64,000 nucleotides of DNA from Sneathiella sp. HT1-7 (GCF_020731145.1 NZ_JAJFZN010000006.1:62001-126000), one strand, 5' to 3'. Shown: positions 29,293 to 38,074, counted from the first letter of the stretch. Notes: a model not told the origin generated them from the sequence alone. Translations and numbers: made by a program.

Positions 29293-29778
29293 ATGAGTGA
29301 TAAAACTGACCCGAAGACACCTACGAACACAACATCGGCGTCTACAAGTGACGATGGGAGTGCCGCGTCCAGTAGTGGCGGCGCGCCGATCGTTGCAGGC
29401 GGGCTGATGATTCCCGATCTCAGCGCTATCACAACAATGCAGAATGATAATATGCAGAAGATGACGGCGGCGGTACAGGCCGCGTCGAAAGGCCTGCAAG
29501 ATATCGTTGCTGCGCAGCGCTCGACTTTGCAGCAGACGGTTGGCAATTTGCAGACGTCACTCAACAGCTCAGTCGGAACGGCAAAAGCAGGTGAGGGGGC
29601 AACCCCTGATATCCAGTCGGAGATCGATAACTTGAACCTTACCGTCGACAACCTGAGCAAGGCGGCGGACACGCTAACGGCGTCGACCAGCAAGTCTTTT
29701 GACGCCATTAACAAATCAATGGAGCAATCGCTGGCCACGATTGAGCAGGTTGCGGAGAAATTTTCTTCTGGCGGATGA
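29293..29778 (+). CDS. Phasin-like small helical protein
   Basis: 161 aa. After a Ser/Thr/Ala-rich N-terminal tail comes GGLMIPDLSAITTMQNDNMQ and then amphipathic helices of the phasin type (QAASKGLQDIVAAQRSTLQQTV, NLSKAADTLTASTSKSFDAI). No signal or membrane segment. Phasins coat PHA granules, but no PHA genes are nearby, so this is a structural resemblance only. The ATG with GAGG upstream is preferred to a longer frame from 29245. Confidence 0.55.
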   Translation: MSDKTDPKTPTNTTSASTSDDGSAASSSGGAPIVAGGLMIPDLSAITTMQNDNMQKMTAAVQAASKGLQDIVAAQRSTLQQTVGNLQTSLNSSVGTAKAGEGATPDIQSEIDNLNLTVDNLSKAADTLTASTSKSFDAINKSMEQSLATIEQVAEKFSSGG

Positions 29779-29830
29779 TTTTCGTATCATTTTGCAATAG
29801 CATCTTCGAAACTAAGGAGATGCGAAAGAT

Positions 29831-30172
29831 ATGACAGAACAAATTACATTTGATGATTTTTTGAAGGTGGATATTCGCGTTGGAATGGTGGTGGAAGCGG
29901 TTGAGTTTCCCGAAGCCCGCAAACCCGCCTACAAGCTGAAGATAGATTTTGGGGGTGATTTTGGCATTCGCAAAAGTTCTGCTCAAATTACAGTACTTTA
30001 TAAGCCGGAAGAGCTTGTGGGGCGGCGCGTGATGGCAATAGTGAATTTTCCACCACGGCAGATCGGACCGTTTATGTCAGAAGTCTTGGTGCTGGGCTTC
30101 AGCGATGCGGAGGGGAATATCTCCCTTGCGAGACCGGATCATGATGTGCCGATAGGTGGCCGCCTTCACTAA
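29831..30172 (+). CDS. csaA: CsaA-type tRNA-binding domain protein
   Basis: 113-aa stand-alone tRNA-binding OB fold. VDIRVGMVVEAVEFPEARKPAYKLKI, FGIRKSSAQIT..Y.PEELVGR, NFPPRQIGPFMSEVLVLGF and PIGGRLH are all CsaA hallmarks. In Bacillus CsaA acts as an export chaperone; function here is not known. It lies between two small helical proteins on the same strand. Confidence 0.93.
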   Translation: MTEQITFDDFLKVDIRVGMVVEAVEFPEARKPAYKLKIDFGGDFGIRKSSAQITVLYKPEELVGRRVMAIVNFPPRQIGPFMSEVLVLGFSDAEGNISLARPDHDVPIGGRLH

Positions 30173-30193
30173 TCTGAAAAGGAGGAGAGTAGA

Positions 30194-30547
30194 ATGATGG
30201 CCGATGCCAATGATGACAACAATGATAATGATATGCCTGTGCCGCCGGACCTTACGTCGCTGTTTCAGAAACAAACCCAGCAGATAAATGATGCCTGCGA
30301 AAAGGCAAGTCAGGCTTTTTCCGTGTTCAAAACCCGGGATTCAGATGTCGCCAGTCTGACGCAAAGCCTGAATAGCGAAGTCAATGAAGTTTTTATGATG
30401 GCCAAGGCGGCAAAAACACCGCAGTTGGCCATGGCGACCATTCCGCCGGTTCTCGCTCTTGCTAATACCGCGTTTGCAAAAGTGCCGGTCACTGACCAGA
30501 AGGCTGTCAGTGAAATTCAGCAGGCATTTGCCCCGTTTGGTAAATAA
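30194..30547 (+). CDS. Small helical protein of unknown function
   Basis: 117 aa, not recognised. An Asp/Asn-rich start (about 14 residues) is followed by PPDLTSLFQKQTQQINDACE and long Ala-rich helices. The opening resembles the IPDLSAITTMQNDNMQ part of the phasin-like protein two genes upstream, which suggests a loose relationship. A strong ribosome-binding site (AAGGAGGAG) precedes the ATG pair. No signal peptide is visible. Confidence 0.6.
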   Translation: MMADANDDNNDNDMPVPPDLTSLFQKQTQQINDACEKASQAFSVFKTRDSDVASLTQSLNSEVNEVFMMAKAAKTPQLAMATIPPVLALANTAFAKVPVTDQKAVSEIQQAFAPFGK

Positions 30548-30554
30548 TTCAGCT

Positions 30555-31922
30555 CTAGAGCGGCAGGCGGATTTCGATCCGCAAGCCGCCTGCTGGCGCC
30601 TCTCCAAGTGAAATCTGTCCGCCGTGCCCGTGAATGACGTCGCGTGCGATTGTCATCCCAAGGCCACTGCCGCCCGTTTCCGTGTTACGAGAAGGATCCA
30701 AACGGAAAAACGGACGAAATACATCCTTTCGCTTATTCTTCGGTATGCCGGGACCATCATCATCAATAAGAATAACTATCTCTGAATTGGTCGCCTTGAC
30801 AGTGATCCATATCTCTTTTGCATAGCGTGCTGCATTGTTGATCAGATTCGTAATACAGCGTTTGAAACTGCTGGGCCTTATTTCAGCATGAAGGCTCTTC
30901 GGTGTTTCCAATGAAACCGCTGTGCCTTGACGGCGTGCATTCATAACGATGTCCTGGAAAAGCTCTGTGACGTCCGTTTCCTCGACCGTCTCCGCCTCCT
31001 GTCCGCGGGCAAAGGCGAGATATCCCTCAACCATCTTTTCCATGTCGGCCACGTCACCCTCAAGACTGGCCTTGCTTTCATCGTCCCCCGGCATCATCGC
31101 AAGCTGCAGCTTCATGCGAGTCAGCGGTGTGCGAAGATCATGACTGACCCCGGCCAGCATTTCCGTCCTTTGGGTGATTTGGCGAAGAATGCGATGCTTC
31201 ATTACGTGAAAGGCACGAGAGGCAGATCGGATTTCCTGTGCGCCGCTCGGTTTGAAATCATCAACGAACTGGCCCTTGCCAAATTGTTCTGCTGCAGTCG
31301 CGAGTTGGCGGATAGGGCGCATCTGATTGCGCAGAAAAAGAAGTGCAACACCTAATAGGACAAGAGAGATGGCGACCATCCACATGACGAAAATATAGGT
31401 CGTCGTGGAAAAGAGCCGCTTGTCACGGACAATGACTTGCAACACACCGTCGGGAAGTTGGATCAGTAGGATAACGGATTCGAGTTTTTTGTTGGTTGAG
31501 ATATTGAAAGACCGAGCGGGTAGGCTCTCCTTCAATGCGTTCACCAGATGGCTCTCCAAAAAGCCGTAGTTTTGCTGCTTGTCACTACCCTCGGGGAGCC
31601 GTGCTTGTGGATCGATGCTGACAGCGAGGCGCATTTGTCCCCGTGCGATGTTGAGGATGTCCGCTTCTGCCGTTTCGCCGGGAAATCGATCGCGAAGAGA
31701 AATGACGGCGGCTACATCGCCAGCAACCCCTTGCGCAAGACGCCGGGCGACGTCATCCCAATGACGTTCATAAAAAATGTAGGTTACGAGAATTTGCAGC
31801 AGCAGGATGGGAAGTACCACAATTAGGATTGATCTCCCGAACAGCGTCCGGGGCATCATGTTCTTAATAAAACCCGCCGTGATCTGGTGGTATATTTTCC
31901 GAATTATGGCTAGTCCGCCCAT
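30555..31922 (-). CDS. EnvZ-type sensor histidine kinase
   Basis: Inner-membrane kinase of 455 aa. Two membrane segments (SILIVVLPILLLQILVTYIF, about residues 31-50, and about 174-197) flank a roughly 120-aa periplasmic sensor. HAMP follows. The H box is MLAGVSHDLRTPLTRMK with phospho-acceptor His261. The N box (LINNAARYA), G1 (DDDGPGIP) and G2 (GGSGLGMTIA) are intact. Its start overlaps the response-regulator stop by 13 bases, so the two are partners. Stimulus unknown. Confidence 0.94.
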   Translation of the reverse strand: MGGLAIIRKIYHQITAGFIKNMMPRTLFGRSILIVVLPILLLQILVTYIFYERHWDDVARRLAQGVAGDVAAVISLRDRFPGETAEADILNIARGQMRLAVSIDPQARLPEGSDKQQNYGFLESHLVNALKESLPARSFNISTNKKLESVILLIQLPDGVLQVIVRDKRLFSTTTYIFVMWMVAISLVLLGVALLFLRNQMRPIRQLATAAEQFGKGQFVDDFKPSGAQEIRSASRAFHVMKHRILRQITQRTEMLAGVSHDLRTPLTRMKLQLAMMPGDDESKASLEGDVADMEKMVEGYLAFARGQEAETVEETDVTELFQDIVMNARRQGTAVSLETPKSLHAEIRPSSFKRCITNLINNAARYAKEIWITVKATNSEIVILIDDDGPGIPKNKRKDVFRPFFRLDPSRNTETGGSGLGMTIARDVIHGHGGQISLGEAPAGGLRIEIRLPL

Positions 31923-32596
31923 AGAACATATCCTTCACCCCGAACAGTTTGAAGATGTCGGGGTGATTTTGGGTCCTCTTCAATCTTGCGTCTGAGGCGC
32001 GTGATTTGCACATCAACGGCGCGGCCCTGGCTACCGCTCGACAGAGAAAGATCCTCACGACTAATGGGAACACCGGGCATGGCGGCGAGAGATTTTAGTA
32101 GAATCGATTCACCCGAAGTCAGATTGATAATCGTTCCGTCCTTTAACAGCTCGCCGCGCTCCAGGTTGAAGGTGAAGGCACCGAATTGCAGCTCTTTCAG
32201 CTTTTCCGTCTTGGATCGTCGCAGAATTGCGTCAATACGCAGCAATAGTTCTCGTGGTTCAAAAGGTTTACTGAGGTAATCATCCACGCCGACCTCAAGC
32301 CCAAGAATGCGATCTTCGGCATCTCCCATCGCGGTTAGCATCAAGATAGGCATTTCCCGGCTCATCCCGGGCCCGCGCCGCATTCGACGCACCAGATCGA
32401 TCCCATCTCCCCCCGGCATCATCCGATCCAGTACAATCAGGTCAAAGAAGAAGCCAACCATCTTGTCTTCAGCAGTTTCCGCGCTGGGTGCTGTGGAAAC
32501 GCGGTACCCGTTATCCATAAGAAATTTCTTCAAGAGGGATAACAACCGCGTATCGTCATCCACAACCAAAATATGAGGGGCGTTATCCATCACCAT
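31910..32596 (-). CDS. OmpR-family response regulator
   Basis: 228 aa: receiver domain with acidic pocket (VVDDDTR), phospho-acceptor Asp57 in DLIVLDRMMPGGDG and the KPFEPRELLLRI switch Lys, then a winged-helix domain ending AVDVQITRLRRKIEEDPKSPRHLQTVRGEGYVL. Order MarR-regulator-kinase recalls the petP-petR genes beside petABC in Rhodobacter, though petABC is 17 kb away here. Whether it controls bc1 is untested. Confidence 0.94.
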   Translation of the reverse strand: MVMDNAPHILVVDDDTRLLSLLKKFLMDNGYRVSTAPSAETAEDKMVGFFFDLIVLDRMMPGGDGIDLVRRMRRGPGMSREMPILMLTAMGDAEDRILGLEVGVDDYLSKPFEPRELLLRIDAILRRSKTEKLKELQFGAFTFNLERGELLKDGTIINLTSGESILLKSLAAMPGVPISREDLSLSSGSQGRAVDVQITRLRRKIEEDPKSPRHLQTVRGEGYVLWAD

Positions 32597-32619
32597 TGGC
32601 TATCCGTTGCGCTTCGTTG

Positions 32620-33114
32620 TCATGTTTTCAGGATCCGGCTCAGAACGGTGTCGCGATTTGTCTCGTCGATCAGGCCCGTGAGAACCTTCCGATAGCCCGC
32701 AACCGCTTCTCCGCCAGCTTCTCGAAAGGCGTTGGCGACAAGCTCCCGCTGCACACGGCTCACTTTTTGCTCTAGATGGCGGCCTTCTTCTGTCAGATAG
32801 AGGCAGCGTTGCCGTCGGTCTTCTTCTCCTTGCCGCTGCTCGACAAATCCTCGCTGGATAAGGTTGCTGAGAACCCGGTTCAGGCTTTGTTTTGTGATTC
32901 GTAAAATATCGAGTAGTTCCGACACGGTCATGCCTTCATTGCGTCCGACAAAGTGAATCACCCGATGATGTGCCCGGCCAAATTTATAGTCTTTCAGGAT
33001 CTCATCTGGACCGGCGGTGAAGTCGCGATAGGCAAAAAACAGGAGTTCTATTGCCTGACGCAGTTCTTCTTCGCGCAGGAAGAGGGGATTATTTATGGAT
33101 TTTACGTCAGTCAT
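32620..33114 (-). CDS. MarR-family transcriptional regulator
   Basis: 164 aa winged-helix dimer. FVGRNEGMTVSELLDILRITKQSLNRVLSNLIQRGFVEQRQGEEDRRQRCLYLTEEGR spans the recognition helix and wing. It is 23 bases upstream of the response-regulator gene and divergent from ilvE. The shared 105-base gap holds a palindrome that may be its own operator. Resembles PetP of Rhodobacter by context. Confidence 0.92.
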   Translation of the reverse strand: MTDVKSINNPLFLREEELRQAIELLFFAYRDFTAGPDEILKDYKFGRAHHRVIHFVGRNEGMTVSELLDILRITKQSLNRVLSNLIQRGFVEQRQGEEDRRQRCLYLTEEGRHLEQKVSRVQRELVANAFREAGGEAVAGYRKVLTGLIDETNRDTVLSRILKT

Positions 33115-33155
33115 GTTGACATATATTTCTTATAATGTTACAAAATCATCGTTCG

Positions 33156-33172
33156 GTTCGACATAATCGAAC
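33156..33172. promoter_or_regulatory. Palindrome in the marR-ilvE divergent gap
   Basis: GTTCGACATAATCGAAC: a perfect 6+6 inverted repeat with a 5-base centre, a typical size for a MarR-dimer site. A TATAAT at 33196-33201 downstream on the plus strand could be the -10 element for ilvE, though no good -35 is seen. Control of both directions by the MarR protein is inference. Confidence 0.45.
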
Positions 33173-33219
33173 TTATTTTTGGGAATATACGATATTATAA
33201 TAACGCAAGGTGCTTCAAA

Positions 33220-34104
33220 ATGGATACCTCCTCTTTTGCCGAACGTGATGGCTTTATCTGGTTGAATGGTAAACTCGTACCATGGCGCGATGCAAACATC
33301 CATGTCCTTACACATGGATTGCATTATGCCAGCAGTGTGTTTGAAGGGGAACGGGTCTATGACGGTGAAATTTTCAAGCTTGAAGAACATACGGATCGGT
33401 TGATCGAATCTGCACGAATTCTTGGCTTCACGCTTGAGCAGACCGCAGAAGAAATAAATGAAGCATCACGCCAGACCGTCTTGGCGAACAAAATCGTTGA
33501 TGGCTATGTCCGCCCGATTGCGTGGCGCGGCTCGGAGATGATGGGCGTCTCGGCGCAAAACAATCGTATCAATTTAGGCATCGCCGCCTGGGTTTGGCCG
33601 AGCTATTTCTCACCCGAGGCCCGCATGAAGGGCATTCGGTTGAAACTTTCTAAGTGGAAGCGGCCCTCTCCTGAAACAATCCCGACCCAGTCCAAAGCCG
33701 CGGGTCTTTACATGATCTGTACACTGAGCAAGCATGACGCTGAGGCCGAAGGCTTTGATGATGCGTTGATGTTGGACTATCGCGGTCGTGTAGCTGAGTC
33801 GACAGGGGCGAATATCTTCTTTACCAAAGGCGGCGTCCTCCATACGCCAACACCGGATTGTTTCCTGGATGGTATTACGCGGCGGACGGTGATTGATCTT
33901 GCAAAAGCGCGTGGGATCGAAGTTGTAGAGCGCGCGATCATGCCCGAAGAAATGGCTGACTTTGATGAATGCTTCCTGACGGGGACTGCAGCAGAAGTAA
34001 CGCCAGTCAGCAGTATCGATACTTATCAGTTTACGCCCGGTGATATTTGCGCACAGCTTATCAAGGACTATGAAAACTGCGTCCGCAGAAAGATTGCCGC
34101 ATAA
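33220..34104 (+). CDS. ilvE: Branched-chain amino acid aminotransferase
   Basis: Fold-type IV PLP enzyme that interconverts Leu/Ile/Val and their keto acids. The PLP lysine is Lys159 in TQSKAAGLYMICTLSKHDAE. VPWRDANIHVLTHGLHYASSVFEGERVY, RPIAWRGSEMMG and GRVAESTGANIFF match the family, and TGTAAEVTPV lies near the end. At 294 aa it is normal. A terminator follows. Confidence 0.94.
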   Translation: MDTSSFAERDGFIWLNGKLVPWRDANIHVLTHGLHYASSVFEGERVYDGEIFKLEEHTDRLIESARILGFTLEQTAEEINEASRQTVLANKIVDGYVRPIAWRGSEMMGVSAQNNRINLGIAAWVWPSYFSPEARMKGIRLKLSKWKRPSPETIPTQSKAAGLYMICTLSKHDAEAEGFDDALMLDYRGRVAESTGANIFFTKGGVLHTPTPDCFLDGITRRTVIDLAKARGIEVVERAIMPEEMADFDECFLTGTAAEVTPVSSIDTYQFTPGDICAQLIKDYENCVRRKIAA

Positions 34105-34128
34105 AACTGCTAAAATAGGCTATATTTC

Positions 34129-34170
34129 ATACCCGTCTTAACCATGTTGAGACGGGTATTTTGATTTTTG
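34129..34170 (+). terminator. Intrinsic terminator after ilvE
   Basis: ATACCCGTCT (34129-34138) and AGACGGGTAT (34150-34159) form a perfect 10-base stem around an 11-base loop and are followed by TTTGATTTTT. Confidence 0.88.
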
Positions 34171-34247
34171 TGTAATTTCATTTAAAATAGCGCCTATATA
34201 TATAAGGAATTGATTAAGCCGTAGACTAATCGGGACACTGGATCATT

Positions 34248-35552
34248 ATGAAAGCAAGGCGTTTTTCTCTGGCTTTGGGGCTGGTTTTTCTGAGTACACA
34301 GTTTGTTCAGGCAAGTTTTGAAAAAGGGCAGGAGGCTCTGGATCGAAATGATGCCTCCACAGCTATTGAAGAATTGCGACCGGTAGCAAAGCGCGGTGAT
34401 GCCCGGGCTCAATATGCGCTCGGCCAAATTCTCGAGAACGGAGCAGATGGCGTTGATGCGGATTTGGTTGAGGCCTATGCTTGGTTCAAGTTAGCTGCTG
34501 CTCAGGATTTTGAGGAAGCAAGCACTGCAATTGATCGGCTTCGCGATTTAATGTCTACGGATGATCTCCGCGCGGCACAAGAGCGCTCCTTTGCGGCGTT
34601 GGGATTCTGGTATCGTGATTTCACAGGGCAGGATGAAGCCGCTTTTCAGGAGGCAAAAGCAACGCTGGCTGTGCCGCAAGGGCAATCCGCTCCTGTTACC
34701 GAGAGTTCACTCGCCGAGCAACGGGCCGCCGCACAGCGTGAGTTGATCGCACAGCGTAAAGCAGATGCAGAGGCAAAAGAAAAAGCACTTGAAGATAGCC
34801 GTCATGCTGCAATTCTGGCCGCACAGCAGGCTGCCGAAAAAGCCAAGCGCCAGGCCGAACTCAGAGAGCAGAAAATTGAGGAGCAGCGACGCGCGATTGC
34901 CCAGAAGGATGCCCAGCAAAGCCAGTCCAGCCTTGCCGCGGCAAAAGCACGTCTTGCAGACTTGATGGCCAAGCAACAAGGTGGCGCGGTATCGACCGCG
35001 TCGTCAGCCTCCAAGCCAGTGGCGGAGGCAAAGATTGAGCCGAAAGTTTCGGAAACGTCGCAGGAAGTGGCTACTATTAGTAAAAAGCCAACCGTGAAAG
35101 CGGCAGCCCTTGAAACCGAAATTGAAAGTGCCCCCACGCCGTCGACGACGAAAGACGCGGTTGCCGCGCCGCAAAAAGTAGCTCTTGCAACAACTTCCGA
35201 TCCGGTAAAGAGCCAAGGTTCGCAAGAGGTGACAAATCCTCCTCTGACGAAATCTAAAACAGAGGCCCTCGCGGCATTTAAATCGCTCGATGGGTTGGAT
35301 AAAGACGCGGTTGAGGAAATATTCGAACAAGCGAAGATTGCCGATCTGAATAATTCTGAGGCGCAATCTGAAATCGAGAAATCGCTGGTGCGGATTGAGG
35401 CGTTGAAATGGTCACTTATTTCCGGCGCGAAGGGTGATAACGCTGCTCCAAAAATGAACAAGGTACTGATGTCCAAAATGTCTTCAGTACAAATCGCGGA
35501 AGCAAACCGGCTTGCCGGTGAGTGGCTGATTGAACAGCAGAAAGAGCTTTAA
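34248..35552 (+). CDS. Sel1-repeat periplasmic protein with coiled coil
   Basis: 434 aa. A signal peptide (LALGLVFLSTQFVQA) is followed by two Sel1/TPR-like repeats (KGQEALDRNDASTAIEELRPVAKRGDARAQYALGQILENG and VEAYAWFKLAAAQDFEEAS). Next come a long Ala/Gln/Lys coiled coil (residues about 150-240), a low-complexity Pro/Ser/Thr/Lys stretch and a C-terminal helical region. Function unknown; Sel1 proteins scaffold envelope complexes. It is a single-gene unit between ilvE and the convergent moaE. Confidence 0.75.
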   Translation: MKARRFSLALGLVFLSTQFVQASFEKGQEALDRNDASTAIEELRPVAKRGDARAQYALGQILENGADGVDADLVEAYAWFKLAAAQDFEEASTAIDRLRDLMSTDDLRAAQERSFAALGFWYRDFTGQDEAAFQEAKATLAVPQGQSAPVTESSLAEQRAAAQRELIAQRKADAEAKEKALEDSRHAAILAAQQAAEKAKRQAELREQKIEEQRRAIAQKDAQQSQSSLAAAKARLADLMAKQQGGAVSTASSASKPVAEAKIEPKVSETSQEVATISKKPTVKAAALETEIESAPTPSTTKDAVAAPQKVALATTSDPVKSQGSQEVTNPPLTKSKTEALAAFKSLDGLDKDAVEEIFEQAKIADLNNSEAQSEIEKSLVRIEALKWSLISGAKGDNAAPKMNKVLMSKMSSVQIAEANRLAGEWLIEQQKEL

Positions 35553-35579
35553 TCAAGCAGGATAAGTGTTCCGCGTTGT

Positions 35580-36038
35580 CTAAGAATCTGAGTTCCAGCG
35601 TTTCGCGGCTTTGAGATCGCTTTCACGCTCCTTCACCCAGTTCGTTTCACCACTTGCATTCATTTCCTGTTTCCAGAAGGGGGCCTTGGTTTTAAGCCAG
35701 TCCATCAGGAAATGCGCAGCCTCAAACGCGTCTTGTCGATGCGGTGAGGCCGTAATAACCAGTACAATTGGCTCCCCAAGTGCCATATCCCCATAGCGGT
35801 GTATGATCAGGCAATCCTGCAGGTTCCAGCGTTCCCTTGCGTCATCTTCAATTTTTGAAAGCTCCCGTTCGGTCATGCCGGGATAATGCTCCAGACTGAG
35901 GCCGGTGACTTTAGTTCCATCGTTAAAATCGCGGACAAGGCCGGTGAAACTGACAACGGCACCAATGTCGGTGCGCCCGTTCGTCAATGTCTCAATTTCC
36001 TTGCCAATATCGAATATGTCGCGCTGGACGCGGATCAT
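35580..36038 (-). CDS. moaE: Molybdopterin synthase catalytic subunit MoaE
   Basis: Large subunit that inserts sulfur into precursor Z. Signature parts are GAVVSFTGLVRDF, LEHYPGMTERELSKI, HRYGDMALGEPIVLV, SPHRQDAFEAAHFLMDWLKTKAPFWKQE and the active-site Lys in ETNWVKERE. At 152 aa it is standard. It starts one base after the moaD stop, as its partner subunit should. Confidence 0.95.
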   Translation of the reverse strand: MIRVQRDIFDIGKEIETLTNGRTDIGAVVSFTGLVRDFNDGTKVTGLSLEHYPGMTERELSKIEDDARERWNLQDCLIIHRYGDMALGEPIVLVITASPHRQDAFEAAHFLMDWLKTKAPFWKQEMNASGETNWVKERESDLKAAKRWNSDS

Positions 36039-36039
36039 T

Positions 36040-36291
36040 CTACCCTCCTGTCACGGGCGGGAAAAAGGCAACTTCATCTTCATTTTTAAGGGCCGTATTG
36101 CCAGTGATATATTCCTGATTAACCGCAACCCTGACGACCTCAAGATCACTGAAAACCTCCGCGAATGTAGGTCCGCGCGTTTTCATCCAACGGACAAGGC
36201 TATCGGTATCGGGACATTCTTCCGACCAAGGGATGGTTTCCTCAGTCATCTGTAATTTGGTTTTCAGCCAGGCAAAATAGAGAATTTTCAA
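36040..36291 (-). CDS. moaD: Molybdopterin synthase sulfur-carrier subunit MoaD
   Basis: Ubiquitin-like 83-aa protein. TTG at 36291 is the likely start (KILYFAWLKTKL), overlapping the moeA stop by four bases, since no ATG gives the beta strand needed. The C-terminus NEDEVAFFPPVTGG ends in the essential Gly-Gly that is thiocarboxylated. A longer open frame upstream is out-of-register moeA sequence. The moaD-moaE pair is complete. Confidence 0.9.
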   Translation of the reverse strand: MKILYFAWLKTKLQMTEETIPWSEECPDTDSLVRWMKTRGPTFAEVFSDLEVVRVAVNQEYITGNTALKNEDEVAFFPPVTGG

Positions 36292-37544
36292 CTCATCAAC
36301 TCCGAAAAGGGGAGAAAAGTGACCATATCCCCTTTGTTTATATAGGTGACGTCGTCCCCGATTTCGATTAATCCGTTTGCCCAGATGGCGGACGACAGAA
36401 TACCGGAGCCTTCCGTCGGGTATTTTTCGGCTCTTCCGGAGCCGTCTTTTGAGACAGAATATCGACCGCGTAGCCATTCAGTCCGTCCGGATTTTTTCTT
36501 CATGCTGAACTCTGCTGCCGCGCGGAAAGACAGGGGCGGTTCTATGGCTGCACCGCTTAAGGTTTTGATCAGTGGCCGGACAAACAGCAACGTGCAGACA
36601 AGAGCCGCGATCGGGTTTCCTGGCAAGCCGACAAAGGCAGTATTGCCGATTTGACCGAGGGCAAGTGGGCGCCCCGGCTTGATCGCAATTCGCCAGAAAT
36701 GCAAATGGCCAATATCGCTGAGTGCAGTTCTGACATGATCCTCATCCCCCATGGAAACACCGCCGGAGGTAAGAACCAGATCATGATCTTTTGCGGCTTC
36801 ATTCAGGGCTGCCCGGACGATGGGAAGTCGGTCTTTCAAGATGTCAAGGTCAGTGACTGAGCATCCAAGATTGTTGAGTAGGCCAGCTAGGATCAACCGA
36901 TTGCTGTCGTAGATGCTTGTTGTGGAAGCAGCCTCCCCGGGGTTGATTAATTCATCTCCTGTGGAGAAAAGAGCGACCTTGAGGCGCTTGAAAACATGAA
37001 CCGTTCCCAGTCCGACAGAGGCAAGATATCCAAGTTCCTGTGGGCGAAGGCGTGTACCTTTTCTCAGCAGGACCTCGCCCTTGCGAATATCCTCACCCGT
37101 CTTGCGGCAGTTGGCGCCGGCCTTCAGTCCGGTTGGCAGGATGACTTGATTGTCCTGCAATGAGATATCTTCGACCATGGCAATTGTATCAAAGCCATCC
37201 GGCATGATCGCCCCGGTCAGTATCTTGACCATAGTATTGGGTGTTGATGTGCCTTTCCAGGGGTGGCCTGCCTTGCTTTGCCCTGCAATGCTGTATGGTC
37301 TATCGGGATCCTTTTCATAGTCTGAAAACCGAAAGGCGTATCCATCAACGGCGGAATTATCCGAAGGCGGCACATTTCTCGGGGCGATGATATCTTCTGC
37401 GACGATGCGGCCGCCCGCCTCGAACAGGGATATACTCTCGGTGGCGACAACGGGAGCTGCGGCGGCAGATATTTTTTCAAGTGCTTCTGTCGCGCTGATC
37501 ATTTCCGGCGGATTTGCAAAGCAATCGTTAGCCAGCCGTGCCAT
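36288..37544 (-). CDS. moeA: MoeA, molybdopterin molybdenumtransferase
   Basis: Inserts Mo into adenylylated molybdopterin. NVPPSDNSAVDGYAFR, ILTGAIMPDGFDTIAMVED, KAGANCRKTGEDIRKGEVLLRKG, STGDEL and LTSGGVSMGDEDHVR are MoeA hallmarks. 418 aa from the ATG after CTGGAGGAG. The frame continues upstream without similarity, and the start overlaps mobB by 17 bases. Confidence 0.95.
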   Translation of the reverse strand: MARLANDCFANPPEMISATEALEKISAAAAPVVATESISLFEAGGRIVAEDIIAPRNVPPSDNSAVDGYAFRFSDYEKDPDRPYSIAGQSKAGHPWKGTSTPNTMVKILTGAIMPDGFDTIAMVEDISLQDNQVILPTGLKAGANCRKTGEDIRKGEVLLRKGTRLRPQELGYLASVGLGTVHVFKRLKVALFSTGDELINPGEAASTTSIYDSNRLILAGLLNNLGCSVTDLDILKDRLPIVRAALNEAAKDHDLVLTSGGVSMGDEDHVRTALSDIGHLHFWRIAIKPGRPLALGQIGNTAFVGLPGNPIAALVCTLLFVRPLIKTLSGAAIEPPLSFRAAAEFSMKKKSGRTEWLRGRYSVSKDGSGRAEKYPTEGSGILSSAIWANGLIEIGDDVTYINKGDMVTFLPFSELMS

Positions 37545-38049
37545 GGGTGGTCTCCTCCAGCTTGAAAAACTGAACGATAAACTCCGCGATGGCGTTTTCA
37601 TCATTCAAATCAAGAACCGGGACAGGTGCAGAGTAGGACAGATCGGGGGTTGCCAGTGCGATAATATTGCTATCCGAGGTAACCCTTGGTTCTGTGCCGC
37701 TTTCCCGCCGCCATACCTCAATTTTTGGGAAATCTTCAGACTTGAATCCTTCGACCAGGAGAATATCAACGGGGGTCATCTTGGCGATCAGATATTCAAG
37801 ACGCGCCTCACCGCTGCCATGGTTTTCATGCATCAGGGCCCAGCGGCTTGATGATGAAATCAGTACTTCCTCGGCTCCGGCCTCCCGATGTCGATAGGAA
37901 TCCTTGCCCGGCGTATCAATATCGAATTTGTGATGCGCGTGCTTGATTGTAGAAACCTTGATGCCGCGTTTGATCAGCGCTGGGATCAATCGCGTCAACA
38001 GAGTCGTTTTGCCGTTTCCGCTCCAGCCTGAGATGCCGATTATTTCCAT
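37528..38049 (-). CDS. mobB: MobB, molybdopterin-guanine dinucleotide synthesis adaptor
   Basis: 173-aa P-loop GTPase that assists MobA. Walker A is SGWSGNGKTTLLTRLIPAL, with HAHHKFDIDTPGKDSYRHREAGA and ILLVEGFKSEDFPKIEV. First of the mobB-moeA-moaD-moaE run. mobA and moaA/C are not in the window. MGD-type Mo enzymes elsewhere in the genome are implied, as MsrP itself uses plain Moco. Confidence 0.93.
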   Translation of the reverse strand: MEIIGISGWSGNGKTTLLTRLIPALIKRGIKVSTIKHAHHKFDIDTPGKDSYRHREAGAEEVLISSSSRWALMHENHGSGEARLEYLIAKMTPVDILLVEGFKSEDFPKIEVWRRESGTEPRVTSDSNIIALATPDLSYSAPVPVLDLNDENAIAEFIVQFFKLEETTHGTAG

Positions 38050-38074
38050 GCGTCAATTGCCCATATCCGTGCGA

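Noticed and set aside
33116-33143. TTGACA and TATAAT on the plus strand near the MarR start
   Set aside because: The elements are only nine bases apart, so cannot form a sigma-70 promoter.
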